Of a DNA stretch of 64,000 nt, positions 40,521 to 55,031 are shown piece after piece. Both the position numbers and the translations under genes were made by a program. The stretch covers positions 310,001-374,000 of the forward strand of contig VZRG01000351.1 of NCBI GenBank assembly GCA_013397435.1, read 5' to 3'. The notes beneath the pieces were generated by a model, which did no database searches, was not told the DNA's origin, and saw nothing but the letters and a program-made list of their open reading frames with translations. This DNA is from Erythrocercus mccallii. Its lineage: Eukaryota > Chordata > Aves > Passeriformes > Dicruridae. Numbering within the stretch: the first letter of the stretch is position 1; each line of letters starts with the position of its first letter.

Positions 40521-43500
40521 GGGACATATGGGACAGAGTCACTCAGTTAAATGATTAAAGAACAGCAAAAGAGGGAAAGCTACAGTAAGAACAACAGATT
40601 TTGTAAGAAGAAAACTTAAGACACAAAACAATTGCTTCTTCACAGTCACTGCTCACTGTCTTACATGTAGTTGTGAATAACCTTACACATACATATCCAG
40701 CTGATAAACTGGATTTATTTTTAAAAAAGTAAATCTTCTCAAAATTATAATCCAGAGATAATTACCAGGCAATCGCTTTGAGTTAAATATTTTGAGTGCG
40801 GCTAATAAAAAACTAATTAATATTCAAAGAGATCCTTATCCTTAATTAGAGTATTCAAAAGAATTTTTAGCAGAGGATAGGTCCCCTGGGGAGAGAAGGA
40901 GGAACATTAACGGAGCATGAAAGATCTGTTCTTCCCTTTGGGATAAGGAATATCTACATGATCTCAGCGGAGTTACATCACCACAAAACCAGAGAAACAT
41001 GGTTGTGAATCAGCTCATAGCAAAAGAGATGAAGGAGGCCCTTGAAGCACATTGTACTTTAAGTGAGGTGCCTAATATCAAAGCCACCCTGCTGGAAATC
41101 AAGAAAGGCAGCTGATGAAATGAGCAATCAGCAGGTGAGAGAATTATGTGTCTGGGAGTCTATCATTCTGTACAAATATTGAAAGTTCATGCCACTCCAG
41201 GACACGTTATTTTGTTTTGCACACACCTTTGCTCAACTTGGAGCTACAATATGCTTGAACTCCCAATTTCTATGTCAATGTAGTAGGCAAATGCAGAAGC
41301 TTTTTCTAAAAATTTGGGCAGCTACAATATACGGAGATAGAACAGATTTCTCCCTCAAAGTGTTTCACATATGAGCTTTCACTTTCATTTAGCCTAGCAG
41401 CTTGGCCAGCCTCTTGACTGGACTCTCAATCACCCAGGGTAGCCATGCAGCCCTTGGACAGGAGCCCTTTCCAGCTCTGTTACAGGCAGTACTGCTCTTA
41501 GGCAGCTCTTGTACCGTGCCTTATCAGCTCACTGGGGAAGGATCAGTATCTTTGTGGACTTAATGGATGAAAATGACAAAAGAAGTTGTGTGATGATACT
41601 CTTTCATCTATAGAGCAGACCACAATGCAATGAAAATGGGTGGCCATACCCTATTTAGATCCACCACTTAAAGTCATGCTCTGTATGTTGTAATGCAGCC
41701 TTTATTCATCACAGGGCTATAGAAACCACCAAAACAAAGACTGCTTCCATTATCATAGACTTATCATAGATTGGATATGAAACTCTTTTTAAGAATGGGA
41801 ATTTTCACATAAATACTACATCCAGTAACCCAACATTGTATGCCTGCAAAAGGCAACAAAGCCAGAGTTAAAAACGGCTAAGTATGTGTTCACTGCTTAC
41901 GGAAACACTAAGAGTTAATAGAAGAGAGGAGCTCTTGAAACACTTCATGGGATGCAGAAGATTGGATATTAACACAAAATTAATTCTTCAGCAATGATCT
42001 CTAGCCATGTGGGACTTAGGTCCCAGTCCTGACCCCAGTTAAAGGGAGGACCAAAGGACAAAGTGAAGACAAAACAACATTACTAAGTTTCTTGCATGCT
42101 AATGCACTCTGGATGTGTTTACACGGTAACATTTAAACTCTGTTTCTAATTTAAATTATGCTTTAAGTTTTATTATGCTTTTAAGTTTTAAGCATGATTT
42201 TGTACATTGCATTTTTATACTTTGTATCACAAAGTAAAACCCCTGTATTTAACCTGAACAAAGTCTCTGATCTCTCTGAAGAGGCTCAACTTCTAATTTT
42301 ATACTTTTTAAAAGACCTCATTTTTATCTTAGTCATTAAATTTTATAAAGTAAACAGAATTTGTTATCTCTTTGTGAAGGCCACAGAGTATAAACAAAGA
42401 ACAGTAACTCTTTCCTATAACATTAAGCCCATTGAAAGCACAAGCATGGCTAATTAATTTCTAGGGTTTTTTGTAGTAATCATTAAAACCTTATTGACAT
42501 AACAATTACCACATATTCTGAAAAAGTAAAAAAAGAAATTGTCCTTGTTACCATATTGAGATAGCATACTGGTATAGTTGGAAGTAGTTTACTGTCAGAT
42601 CTGTAGTATATAACTAATACCCGGTAAGTTTTTTACTGCACTGAACATGAGGCATAATTCCTTGCTGTTGCTATGGTGCTGAATACTTCAAATATTCCAA
42701 CAAAATCTCATTTTTTAAATCAACCAAAGTTATTTAGGAACTTACATCCTATTTTCTGAAATGACTAGGTATTTGACTGCAAAGTAAAATTGACTCTGGC
42801 ATTTATGGCACTTAATCACTTTAAGAAATCAATTAGATGATGTGGCTATCAGCAAGTCAAATACTAGGACACAGTAACCCTGACACTAAAATGATCTGAA
42901 TTATGGACACTTTCATTGTGGACCTCATCTGTACACACAAGAATTTAAAGCAGTTTAACTGCAAATTCACATTCTGAATTAGTATGGATTAATTCTGCTA
43001 GGCCCATGGCAAAATCCCAGTTTCTTTCAAAAATTCTAATAATAACAACAATTTGGATGTGCACTGAATCAATTTGCACTCTATCAGCAATGTAACAGAA
43101 TAGAGTATTCGACTTCCCTACACACCTATTACCTGGGTTGTCTTTTATTGAGTGCTATTCAGATTTTAACAGTTTCACTAAACTGTGCTCTCAGTTACAC
43201 CCCAGTGAGTTTGTAAAACTTCCTTAGATTTGTCTCAAAAATGCTGTGGTAATAAAGACAAGGAACAACTTCTTTCACAGTGGCCACCTCCTCCACTTAG
43301 TAAAACAGGGCCAAAAGCCCTGAGCTTGCAAAGGTTGTATGGACTGGCAAGTCTGCACTCTCTGCAAACTGCCCTGCTCAGTGACACCTGGCCAAGGAGA
43401 TTCTAAGCACAGTTTGCCCATAGCCAGGTTTAGCACTCTTCCATCTTCACAGTCTCCTGAGGCCTTATGGGACCTGTAGCCCTTCCATTCCCATCTGAAA

Positions 43501-44512
43501 CACTCCTGGGCATGCAGGGTTGATCTGTGTTTTCGTGCACAGAGAATACCGCTCAAGTGGGTGGCATGAAGCCCTCTGATCATTACAGGTATGTTGGACT
43601 GGAAAAAAATCCCATACAAAACACAGTAACTGTGTCCTATAGACACAAGGACACCGAATGGACACAGAAGAGGAAATATGAGGAAACAATTCAGCCCACA
43701 GACCTCAGTGCCAGAGCACACTCTATTTAGTGGTCTAGATGTGGATCAGAAGGTTCTGGCAGCTATAGGTTGATTCTACAGGACTCAGCACAGATTTTCA
43801 ACTCTGCAACAAGTGAGTGAAGACAGTAAGTACTCTAGGCAACTACAGCCACATGCGGAACAGTGAGCTGGCTAAAGAGACTTCTCCCAACCCTGTAAGC
43901 CTGTCATAAACCTCACACAAGTTGTGGACATCCTCAGCATAAGCCTCTGCCTGCATTTATAGGTGCTGTCACACCTGTAACTGGAGTGTGTTGTGCTTCT
44001 GCTGAAGTTGGAGCAGCTGTTACAAGTGGCTCAATGTGAAAGATTTACAAATGCCTGTTTTAGTTCTTAGCTGAACCTTCTGTTATTGATACAACAGGAC
44101 AGCTCAGCCTGTAAGACCCCTTCATGCTGATTCCCATCTTACTTTCACAGCAAACACTGAGCTAGGCAGAAGACTCAATACAGCTACAGAGCCTCACAAC
44201 TCCACTACCAGCAATAGAAAGGCATGACCTACAGAAATACTTCTATGTTATTTGCATAAAGATTCTTATTTACGACTACTGGGCCTCCACTCAGATAGTA
44301 TATTAGGTTATCTTATGATATCAAATAGTAACTACTGGTGCAATTCATTTTTGTATTACAATTGCCAGTTTGCTTATCCCAGTAAATACAAGGACATGAG
44401 TTAATCACACAGGTAGTGCCAGAGATGGACTGTCAGTTCACATGCTGACAACAAAATAAGCTTATTCCATTAAGGGAACTGAAGCTACATGGAAGCGTTG
44501 AAAATTTAATTA

Positions 44513-44576
44513 AGTTGGTCTGCCATTTTTGCTTTCCTACAGAGCCGTCTGCTTGTAGGGGCCTAACTCTGAATTT
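44513..44576 (+). repeat. Dispersed repeat copy 2 (unassigned family)
   Basis: This is the partner of the segment at 40466, in the same orientation. It carries about 9 extra bases in the middle (around CTACAGAGCCGTCTGC). The two are about 4 kb apart inside intron 5, and homology does not obviously extend on either side. Confidence 0.7.
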
Positions 44577-47430
44577 ATGTACACTTATCTCCTGTGGTAC
44601 CCATGCAATTACTTAAGAGTCAATAATCTATATATAAAGATATATATCTATAAACCATATATGGAGCTCTCAGAAGTACTTTGAAGAACAAGCAGTAAGT
44701 CGCATGATATGATCACAGTAAGATATTTATTGACTGTATGTCTTTGAACAAAGCAAATCACAAGTGAGTTGTAACACTTGCGGATACTGCAAGTCATATT
44801 TTTTTTCCATTCCAGCTCTTTAAGAGAATGGAAGTATTACATTTGCCTTGTTTAAACCAAATCTGAATCCAAGAAGAGACTATATTGCTTGCACTATGTT
44901 ACTTCTAAAGCCAACTTTATTAAAACCAATTAACTGATGAATCAAAAGATTCCATTTAATACATGGGAAGTCTCTGATACTGATACTTTTCCCATTAACT
45001 ACAGGTTAACATTCAGAGGAAGCCATCCCTATGTTAGTTTCTCTCCCTAATTGTAAAAATCCCATTTTTAAAGAAAAATACTAACATGCTACCTTTCTTA
45101 ACTAACTGGTAGTTAATAGTTCTTATTTACTCAGTGTAGACTAAGTGATTTGAGATTTCCTTCATCTTCTTTTTGGAATAATGCAGACAATTAGGCTCAA
45201 GAATTCAGCTGGAAGGTAAAATATAATAATCTATAGATTCATTATTTCCAATTCAACATTTAATTGATGTAACAGTTTCAAAGAAGAATATAAAGTTTGT
45301 CTCCCTTTTTCTTTCCTCGTCCCATCTTACTAAGTCATCCCAACCCAACCCAAAAGGGAAAGAATGAAGTTGCACATGAGTTTTGCTAGTTGTGAGTTCA
45401 CAGAAAGAAAAGGAGAGACTGAACTTTCATCCTTTCATGAGGCTGTGCCCACGTGCCACATTTCAGCAGGTTTGTCTTCTAGTATTGCAAGCTCTATTTC
45501 ACTTTCCCTGATAGGGCCCCTAGATGAGGGGAAGGGTAGGGCAAACACTATGATGTGAAGATGTTTAAAAGCCAGCTTCCTTCAGCCTCCCACTCTGCTG
45601 ATCATAAGCCCAGCACAAATGATTCCTAAAGTGCCAAAGAATAATTAAACCAGAATACTAAAATCTCTGTAGAGTACAGAAGGAAGGTACTACATGATTG
45701 GTGATGTCATATAATTATATTAGTTCTACATTTCAAAGTATTTCCTAAATAAAGTTAACAGGTAACTTGCAGGCATTCATAGTGATCAGTTAGAACACAC
45801 TTCACACACATAGGAAATTACTTTAGCTATTTTCTTAAAATCAGGCCAAATTAATCTGAATGTATTGCCTACATGCATTTGGCTTCAGACAACAAAACTG
45901 TATTAGTCTATCTATTTGCATTATAGTGAAGGGGAAAAACCCTTTTATTTTTCTTCCTTTAGCAAATTACTACAGCTGAATAACTTAGTAGAATTCAGCC
46001 AATTCACTTTCAGGGTTTTGGTATGGTTTGGGTTTCTTTGTCTGAACCATGTTATTTGAACAAAATTACTTCTTAATTACCTGTGGGATTGCAGTCTCCC
46101 AGAAGAATGATTTCCACTACTCTAACTTTAATTTAGAAACCAAACCCTCTGCATTTCATATTAGAAAGAGAGAACACCATTACATCACAATACCATGGAG
46201 TAGTATCTGCAAAGGCAACAACTGCCCAATCAAGGCTGATCACGAGATGTGAACCACTCATAATGCTTTATTATTGCGTATTGGAGAAACCAGAGTTCTG
46301 GATGTTTCAGACATTTTATTTCAGCACGTTCACACAGCTCTAGCTTCATTTGCCAAATGGCTTAAGAGCTGATTAAAAAACTCTCTTATATTCTAGTTCA
46401 TTACTGATTTGTGCCAACACAATTCATTACAGACAAAACTTGATGGCTGTTTGGTGTCACTGTGAAATACTCCTAACCTTAAAAAGATAATACATTAAGT
46501 ACACATTTTTGACAGACAAAATAGTTGTGTTTATGTATGCCTGCCCCTAACCTCTACCCATGTCTGCCAGAAAAAGACTGACACTATTGACATCCCACTT
46601 CAAGGGGTCTGCCTACTACAGTGTGACAGAAAATCAACATGACACAATTACGTTTAATCAAATTACTTGTTCAGGTGCAGACTGAATGCTGTTTGCATAT
46701 CTAGACATATCCTGAAATGGCTTAGAGGAAAGCAGCTTTGGATGTTTACTTGATCAATGAGCTTTTACTCTAGTCTTCTTGGGGCTTACACTACCTGGAC
46801 AGGAATCTTGATCTGGAGAGTTAGGGAGAGTAATTGAATGAGTCCACCACGGAGCCATAGCAGGGTGACTGCAATCCCAGGGAGCATCATACGATGTTGC
46901 TTCCATAGAAAACAGAAAGCAAAACTGTGGATTGCAACACTGCCAGGAGGTACAAACAAAGGCTGTATCTGGGAAAGAGGGTTTAGTGGATGAGACCTAT
47001 CTTCAGCAGGTTTAGCTATTTAAAAGCTAAGAGAGGTTAAGTATCCCAATATGGCACTGCGTCCAGCCAGTCTTAGGTGCCTATCTAGGAGGAAAGGCAT
47101 CAGGCACTACAGAAGCCCCTCAGGGGGTATTTTTTGACCTCATTGTCACATGGATGTGGCAAAATTTGCTGGTTTTCCATTAGAGAACCCAGGCCACAAC
47201 ATCTTCCAAGGGAACTACTACCTTAACCTATCACCAAAGAAGGGAAAAACCTTTAGCAATCTTAATTAATTTGACGAAACCAAGACACTTATAAAGTATC
47301 ATACTAGTAAAACAGCATGGATTTTGCCTTGGACTTGAAACTAAGCTTTTAACTTCATGTAAAAATTAAGAACTTCTGGTCCTTGGTCTTGCAGGGATGT
47401 AAAATGACCCCTCAAAGAATATATATGTCT

Positions 47431-47476
47431 TATACACATACATCCATACATATATACATACACACACACACATATA
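47431..47476. repeat. CA/TA-rich microsatellite
   Basis: A mixed TACATA and (CA)n tract includes an uninterrupted stretch of about seven CA units. It is in intron 5. Confidence 0.85.
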
Positions 47477-49230
47477 AAGATTTTATGAATTCCAGATAAA
47501 TTCTAGAAAAAAATAACTTAAAAGAAAGCTTTTTTTGTATAAGTGATTCATTTAAACATGAAATATTCCTTCTTAAAAATACACTATGTTAGTACTCTTT
47601 TAATATACAGAGTTTTGTAAACTGCTTTTCTCTTCTTTGTTGAACTTTAGCTTTTATATATGCACTCTTTCAAGAAGTGGGCAGAGGTAATCCATTTGAC
47701 TGAATCCGACCAATAAATATCTAAAACCAGCAAGTGGCTTCATCAACATGACCTGTTTGCATCACATGGACAACTGTATGTTGGCTCTGAACTGGTGAAG
47801 TCAAAAGACATAACAAAGGTAGCTCCTAAGACATGCCTCTGAATGAAAAATATTCCAGAGACAGAAATGTTCTTTGTTGCAACTCTATCCCATCCTCCCC
47901 ATTTTGTGTAACTGCTGGAGGAACCTGTACCAGCTCAAGATATAGGTGTCAATTTTGAAGATTTACTCTGGCAGAAATGTAGCAAAGGACCAGGAGCTGC
48001 ATTCACACCTCCTGAATTCACATACCATTTTTGCCTTCTCTTAACTCAAGTAGGATTTGGTATAGGAGCACTTCTACCTCATATCTTCCACAAGAATGAA
48101 TTCATAACTTAAGCAACTCTTGCCAGCTCCCATTGCTTTTGACTCTCATGCTAATCCTCTAGTATTGAGGTGTCTAATTGACTAAAATTAGCTTATTTGA
48201 AGTCCATATGGGCTTCATTAACACCATCTAAGCACTTTATAAATGGCAAAGCCCATGGATGAAAGAATGCATGCTGTGTGTTTCAGGGGAATCCACAGTT
48301 AACATTTCACCAAGACTCAAACTGAAATGTTTCATGATTGAAGATGCTTGGCATCCTGTAACTCTGGTCAGATGTAATGTAAATTGCCCTATTCTGTATC
48401 TAAAAGTATCCTCATAAACAACGTCACAAATAAAATGAAAGACTGGCTCTTAAGCTTAAATACTTGCAGAAGATGGTGCTAGTCATTCCTTTCTGTTTTC
48501 AGAATGTGTCTCTTGTCCAGGGAAAGAGGACAGATAGGAAGGGAGTAATACAGCAAATTCTGAAAGGAATCTAAAAATCCATAGACTAAATTGGTCACTT
48601 CATCTTTAACAAGAGATGTTAAAGGATGAAGTTCCATTTATTTATTTTCTGCTTGGAAGCTTGAGAAAAATGAGTTGAGAAAGGAATTAACAAGTCTTTC
48701 TTTAACATTGTCATTGTAGTTGTTTGTTTATCATCAGGCCTACCAGATGGCAGTGAAACCATAATCACATAGTATACACAAACTTCGGAAGCAGATATCT
48801 ATCTATGTGTGCAGCTTCTCATATGAGGTGTGCACACATCTCATGATCCACCACTATACCTCAAATAACCCAGGAGACAGAGTAACTTTTTGGTAGCAGT
48901 AAAAAAGATCTCAACTCATATATTCATCCAATGGAGCTTCACTTTTGCTAAGTGTACTCAGCTACAGGCTTTTTTCTTGTCCCCATCCTCTTTTAAAAAG
49001 TATTTTTTTCAAGTATTCTACTGGATTTGGCCCCACTACTTAAAAGTGGAACATACACCCTTTCTCTTAGAATAAATCAGGCAGATAAGGAACAGCAACA
49101 CAGGGAAGTTTCAATACAACATGGGAGCAGGCAAAACAGACACAATACCTGGTGCAGGGTAGAGGGGCCAAGGACCCTACAGTTGAAAAGAGCCTCTAAT
49201 TGAAAGATTCAGTCTTGATTGACTTGTTTT

Positions 49231-49475
49231 ATCATAGAATCACAGAATGGTTTGGGTTGGAAGAAACCTTAATGATCACCTAGCTCCAACCTGCCTGCCA
49301 CAGGCAGGGTCATCTTCCACTAGACCAGGTTGCTCCAACCTGGCCATGAATTTTCAGGGATGGGGTTGCTCCAACCTGGTTGCTCCAACCTGGCCATGAA
49401 TTTTCAGGGATGGGGCATCCAAGACTTCTCCAGGCAGCCTGTTCCAATGTCTCACTATCCTCATTGTAAAACATC
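49231..49475 (-). mobile_element. CR1 LINE 3' fragment with internal duplication
   Basis: The plus strand begins ATCATAGAATCACAGAATGG followed by TTTGGGTTGGAAG, a CR1 3' end in reverse complement, and runs through CCACTAGACCAGGTTGC to the CAGCCTGTTCCAATG block. Inside it, a segment beginning TGCTCCAACCTGGCC occurs at 49331 and again at 49381. This is an exact 50-base-period duplication of at least 35 bases. It arose after insertion or was copied from a rearranged source. It is in HOMER1 sense, in intron 5. Confidence 0.94.
49331..49415. repeat. Tandem duplication inside CR1, 50-base period
   Basis: Thirty-five identical bases starting TGCTCCAACCTGG are found at 49331-49365 and 49381-49415, with a partial third TTGCTCCAACCTGG between them. 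Confidence 0.95.
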
Positions 49476-51049
49476 TGGGTGAAGATATTCAAGTACTCCA
49501 TCAACTGAAGAGTTGGAAATGTTTCCTCATTAAAAACATACTCTTCTTAAATACTCTAGAAAGTATGGCATGGAGGGAGCAGGTTTATGTGGACTTTAAA
49601 GTTGTATTTTGAAACTACATTGTTGCTATGAGTTGGAACATATTTTAATATAAAAAATTGACAAAAAGCCAAGATTTTTTAAAGATGTTTTGAGCTCATG
49701 GACTTTAAACTCAAAACTCTTTAGCAACACTTGAATTTCCTTCAGTAAGGCATATGACAGAGGCTTTCTTCCATGACTACCGACTGTAAGTTGTGCAAGT
49801 GTATCTGATTTTACTAAAAAAAGAGTTAACAAGAAGTGAACATTAGCATGAGTAAAATACACAAGAATTGAAATACAATAGTGATGGAGATTGTTGTGCA
49901 CAAATCTTCAGTTCTCTGTTATTTGTTTTCTCTAAAATATATATACCTTTTCAATAAATTCTATGTGGATGGGATTATGTCCCCTGAAACCAAAGACCAG
50001 ATTATTCTTGCGTTTCACAGAAACACATCATAATGACAGAGTCAATTTAGAGACAGAAAACAGTAAATGAACAAGTCTGGAAATGTTTCTTTAGCATTTG
50101 CCTACCCATATAGATGGCTGCATAAGCGCTGTGTTTTGTGTTGGCAAGGAAAAGGGGACTAAGTCTTGCACTTGAAATGAAGCAGCTACACACCAGCTAC
50201 TAGGAGTCTTTATTTTCTAACATACATTTCTGAGTGGCTGCTGGGGCATAAGACAGGGCACTAAAGAGGTGTGTTGGCAAGGCAAAGCTTGTGTCTATGT
50301 CGATGGGTGGAAACTGTGTGATAGTCTTACCTGCAGAACAGACTGCCATAAGAAAGTCTCATTACAAATAGTCCAAATTTCAGGTTCTAAAGAAAGCCCC
50401 CAGCTTTCTTATCAAGAATTAATCCTAGGCTGAATTTACAGGCGTGGGTGGTTCATGTTATATTGGTCTTGAAATATTTTCTTATATCTCCTTTCCTAGC
50501 CAATGAGGAGGAGACTGTGATGTTCGAGTGATCAGAATTGGTGAAAAACGTGTCCTGCAAAACAACCCCTCTGTCTCTCTTTTTTAAAAAGGCTTCTCTT
50601 CTCAAGGTCAAGACTTTTGGAAAACCCATTGAGACTAAGAAGATCAATAGCTATGTGGTTGTTTTGGCTTTTTCTTCCCTGGCAACTTCAGGTATTATTG
50701 GCTTTCTGGTTTTGTTTCTTTAATGGGAGACTGAAAAATGGTAAGCATGCAGTAAAGTTTCCAATGCAGAGAAAGCATGACATTTATAGTTTCTGAGTGC
50801 TAAGTCTTTCCACAGATGAGTTTAAAATAAAAAGCAATCCTATGAAGTTACTATTTCCTCTTAAAGTTTTTTGTTTGTTTTCTGGGATAATAGTGTGTTG
50901 AGACCGGCAGCATTTCTTTGGTGTATCTGTTCCCTTTAATATTAACAACAATTGAAAAACATTTTTTAAAGGACACCTCAAAGAAATCTCTAATATATTA
51001 TGGACTTTGGTCTACTTCATGATGCCTCAGGATTGTTCAGTTTGCAGTT

Positions 51050-51470
51050 TATAGAATCACAAAATCACAGAATGCTAAGAGTTGGGTCATCTAGTCCCAA
51101 CGTCCTATGCCATGGGCAGGGATACCTCCCATTAGACCAGGTTGCATAAGGCCTCGTCCAGCCTTGCTTTGAACACTGCCAGGGTTGGGACATCAATCTC
51201 CCTGGGCAGCCTGGGCTCCAGTACCTCACCAGACTCAAAGGAAATAATTTTTTCCTAGTATCTAACCTAATTTCCCGTCTTTCAATTTGTGCCCATTAAC
51301 CTAGTCCTATCAAGGCAGTTCCTGACGAACAGTCCCTCTCTGACTTCCCTGGAGGCTCCTTCAGATACTGGAAGGCTGTTATAAGGTCCCCACACAACCT
51401 TCTCTTCTCCAGGTTCAACAGCCACAACTTTCTCAGTCTATCTTCATAGAGAAGGTGCTCCAGTCCCCTT
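51050..51470 (-). mobile_element. CR1 LINE 3' fragment
   Basis: The plus strand starts TAGAATCACAAAATCACAG and continues through GGGTTGGGACATC, TCAGATACTGGAAGGCTG and TTCTCTTCTCCAGGTTCAAC, which are CR1 ORF2 C-terminal and 3'UTR blocks in reverse complement. It is decayed, with several small deletions. It is in intron 5, in HOMER1 sense. Confidence 0.93.
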
Positions 51471-52380
51471 AATCCTAATCCTTATACCTAATCCCTTCTT
51501 ACTGGTTTAAAGGTTTCCTATAATGTCATTAAACAATATCAAAAACAGTGATGGAAGGAGGAGTAAAGAAGACATGAGGTGTCAACTGTCTACATAAAAT
51601 CTTCTAAACTACAGTTTTAATAATGCTTTTTGAAAAGATGATGGCATGCTTAAGCCTACAACTCAAAATCCATCAGATTTTAAATAGTATATGTACAAAA
51701 CATACCATGTACAAACCCCACAGACACTGCTCACAAATTTAAACAAGTATTCACTGGTATCAAAATGCACAATAGAAAAAGCTTGTTATTCAAGTAAATT
51801 ACTAGGAAAATCTAGAATAAAGAGAGTAGCTCCTCTACAACTGCCTAAAAATGAAAAAAACAGCTGACTTCATGCTTAAGAGTAGACTCATAGAATGAAT
51901 TAATACAGCTCAAAAATTGTATTCTTGAGAATATTAACAAAAGTAATGATTGTTAAATAATGGGAGCAACACAAAAAAAGCAACTCAAACCACTTGCCCT
52001 ACTGAATCAGACTTAGTGTTAAGTATCATATATCCCAATTCACAAAGCCAAAGTTTACAGTTGCTGAAGTACTAACAATCTTTAATGTCATCCATCCTTT
52101 GAATAGGTTGGAGGCAATGAATTTACTTAAAAATAGAATTTCATTCCTTAAGCAAGATCATTTTCTTTTAGCTTTAACTGTTCAACGTTTTTTTTTCTTT
52201 TATGTATGCGATTAAAGGGGGAAATTCACAGAGTAAAAGTTGTATGGTTTTGGCTTGTTTTGTTGTCTTGGGTTTTTTTTAAAATATAAATTGCATAAGG
52301 ATTATATTCCTCCTCTAAGAACGTACTTGACAGGTATGTTTCAAGAGCACTTTCTTGTCCCTAAGGATGGTATTTATATC

Positions 52381-52398
52381 ATATATATATATATATAT
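52381..52398. repeat. (TA)n microsatellite
   Basis: Nine AT units are followed by TTATTTATATCATATA. It is in intron 5. Confidence 0.95.
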
Positions 52399-55009
52399 TT
52401 ATTTATATCATATAATTTCAGACACCCAGCTCATATAATTTACATCATTCTCTTGGAATTCTCACTAAATAAGCCTCAGGAAGTAAGCAATTCACATATC
52501 CTAAATAAGAACATGTCTAGGGGCACAAGGGAGATGTTGAAATTACGCTCTTAAGTGTTAGATTATTTTTAGTTTTTTTTTCCTTTCACCCATTTCCCCA
52601 GCTATTAAAATCAGCTCTATTAGTTCCAGAGTTTCTTAATTTTGAAGAGTTAAGCAACATATGGAAAGCATGGACATTGTTCCTCTCTACCTCTCCTTCC
52701 ATTACGAGAGATATCTTATGAAAATGGTTTACTATGTATTTCAAAGATATCTTAAAGAATCATCAGAAATTGCCAAAATCAGGGAAGTCAGACATAAAAA
52801 GAATAATTACCCAAACAAAATGTGAGACATTTCTTTCAAATTACTAATTTCCTAGAAGGAACTTTTATTTTGAAGGAGACCCTACTTGAGCTAGATTCCA
52901 GCAGCTTAGGCAAAAATGCAGGAGTTTGAGGAGCAGCAGGAATTGGGTCAGGGAAGGAGGGGGAGCACCAGGCTCATACCAGTGGAGCACAAGAGGCCAG
53001 AAGAACAGTACAGCTGGCCTCCACAACATCAAAAAACGTTGGTTGAAGGCAAGTCAGATCTAGGTCTACGTTTCTATATTAACCAGTTCTTTGCTTACAC
53101 TGACAGCTGGAACATATCACCTCTGAGCTTCTTCTCTGAATGTGACACAGGAAATAATAATCTTGCTCAACAGAGCAATTGAATTTTGCAGAATTCCTCT
53201 AGTGTGCCCTAAAATGTCACAGTTCACTATAGTACTATGCAATGTGAAAATGTTGCTGTCTTTTATGTTATACAGAAACCTTTCAAAAAATGCCTGATTT
53301 TACCCTTTTCCATTCCAGAAAGCTTTTAAAACCCAAGTGGATAAAGTTTAGAGCAGCTTGATCTCATCTCATGGCTGTTCTTTGAGCAGAAGTTTTGATT
53401 AGAGAGACTGTGAGCTTCCTCACAACAATAAATTATCCTCTGATCAGGTTAAATAACATTCAGAGCCAAGAATTGTTTTAAAAAGCAATACACACCCCAG
53501 GACTACCTGATAAGGAAGCATAACTATAATAAACATCCAAACACTAGAATTTGAGTTTAAATTCAAATTACAAAACACCCCAATAATTGTTAACTCAAAG
53601 ATTTAACAGTTCAGCCTGATTCACAAAGTACCTGTGCCACAACTACAATATTTAAGCTTGTAGAAGTGAGTAGTTTTAATACACAGAGTGAAAAAATCTA
53701 CTGAAGAGATTTCTATATACAACTTTTAATGAAAACTCAGAGAAAGAGCATGACCTAGCAGCAAGACCTTTTGGTTTTTCTTTGTTGTACAGCATTGGAT
53801 TTACATGCAGCATTATTAAATGGTAACCTATCTAGACAATAACATATCTAAGATATAAGCATCATTTGAATTAAGTCCATTTTCACTAAGGCAATGAGTC
53901 AAAATCCCCTAATAAAAATTTGAATACAAAAATAGGAGTTTTAACTAACAAGCAACAAACACACATTATATATTGTCTGATCAAAACATTATGCAGTAGA
54001 AGTTCCAAGTTTAATTATTACAAAATAAAATGAAGTAACAGGTACAAGTCATGGTTGACAGGAAATTGAAGTCTTTCAAAGTTTCTCCCAGAAGAATCCA
54101 CTTATATTTTCATTCTGAAAATGTGTTTTATCAGCTTCTTAAGGTGTGAAAAATGGAATAAAGCTTGTTATAAGCAAATGTATTCCCCTCGAGTGAAAGA
54201 GCAAGTTCAACAGTTATCAAAAAGCAGCACTTGCAAAGTTCACCAGATACACTATTCAGCCTTAGAATATAATTCAAATATTAAAACTGAATAGTTTTAA
54301 TGAAAGTTTTAATACTCATGGTGCATAGTAGACAATTCTTGGTCATGTGAAAACTTTAAAAGTCAGTCACATCCATAGTAGTCAAAAATTTTTAGCAACT
54401 TTTTTTCTTTGCAAACCCCGCTTTATAATCAACAGTTTTCAGTTGGAGAAAAAGGCAAAAAAATCACAACTTGAAGAATGTGGAAAATATTTAAAAATAG
54501 AAAATAAATCTGAGGAAACTAAATTTTACTAAGGAACAGAAATACGTAAATAGAACAAAAATATGTATATTTTTTAGACTTAATTTAAATGTTAGATTTG
54601 ATTACCTAGATTCTGCTAGAAAAAAGTCTCCTTGGACTACCTGTTGTTCAGAAAAGGATTGATCCGTGGTGCAGACAAGACTTTTAAAAATTCTAATGCC
54701 ACTCCTTAGGCTACGTTTTACTTCATTTGTTCTGGCAACATTTACCCATTACAGCAGTGCACACTCTATAGTATGTTACAGGATGTGGGAGTTCACAGAA
54801 TATTACTTAATTGTTCAACATGAATCATCATACATACCTTTAAAAAGGCAAGATATTTAATTACAAGAGTTTATCTCTGTTGCAAGACTTGTAACTGTTT
54901 AGTACACTTATCTCTCAAGCAGTTGATCTGAGTTACACTGCTTGTGAAAAGCATTAAGACTTTTCAGATGAGAATTGAAGCAACTAGACTTCTGCACTGT
55001 AATGCTCAA

Positions 55010-55031
55010 GGAATATTAATGGAATATTAAT
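55010..55031. repeat. Tandem duplication, 11-base unit
   Basis: GGAATATTAAT is repeated twice without a gap. It is in intron 5. Confidence 0.95.
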
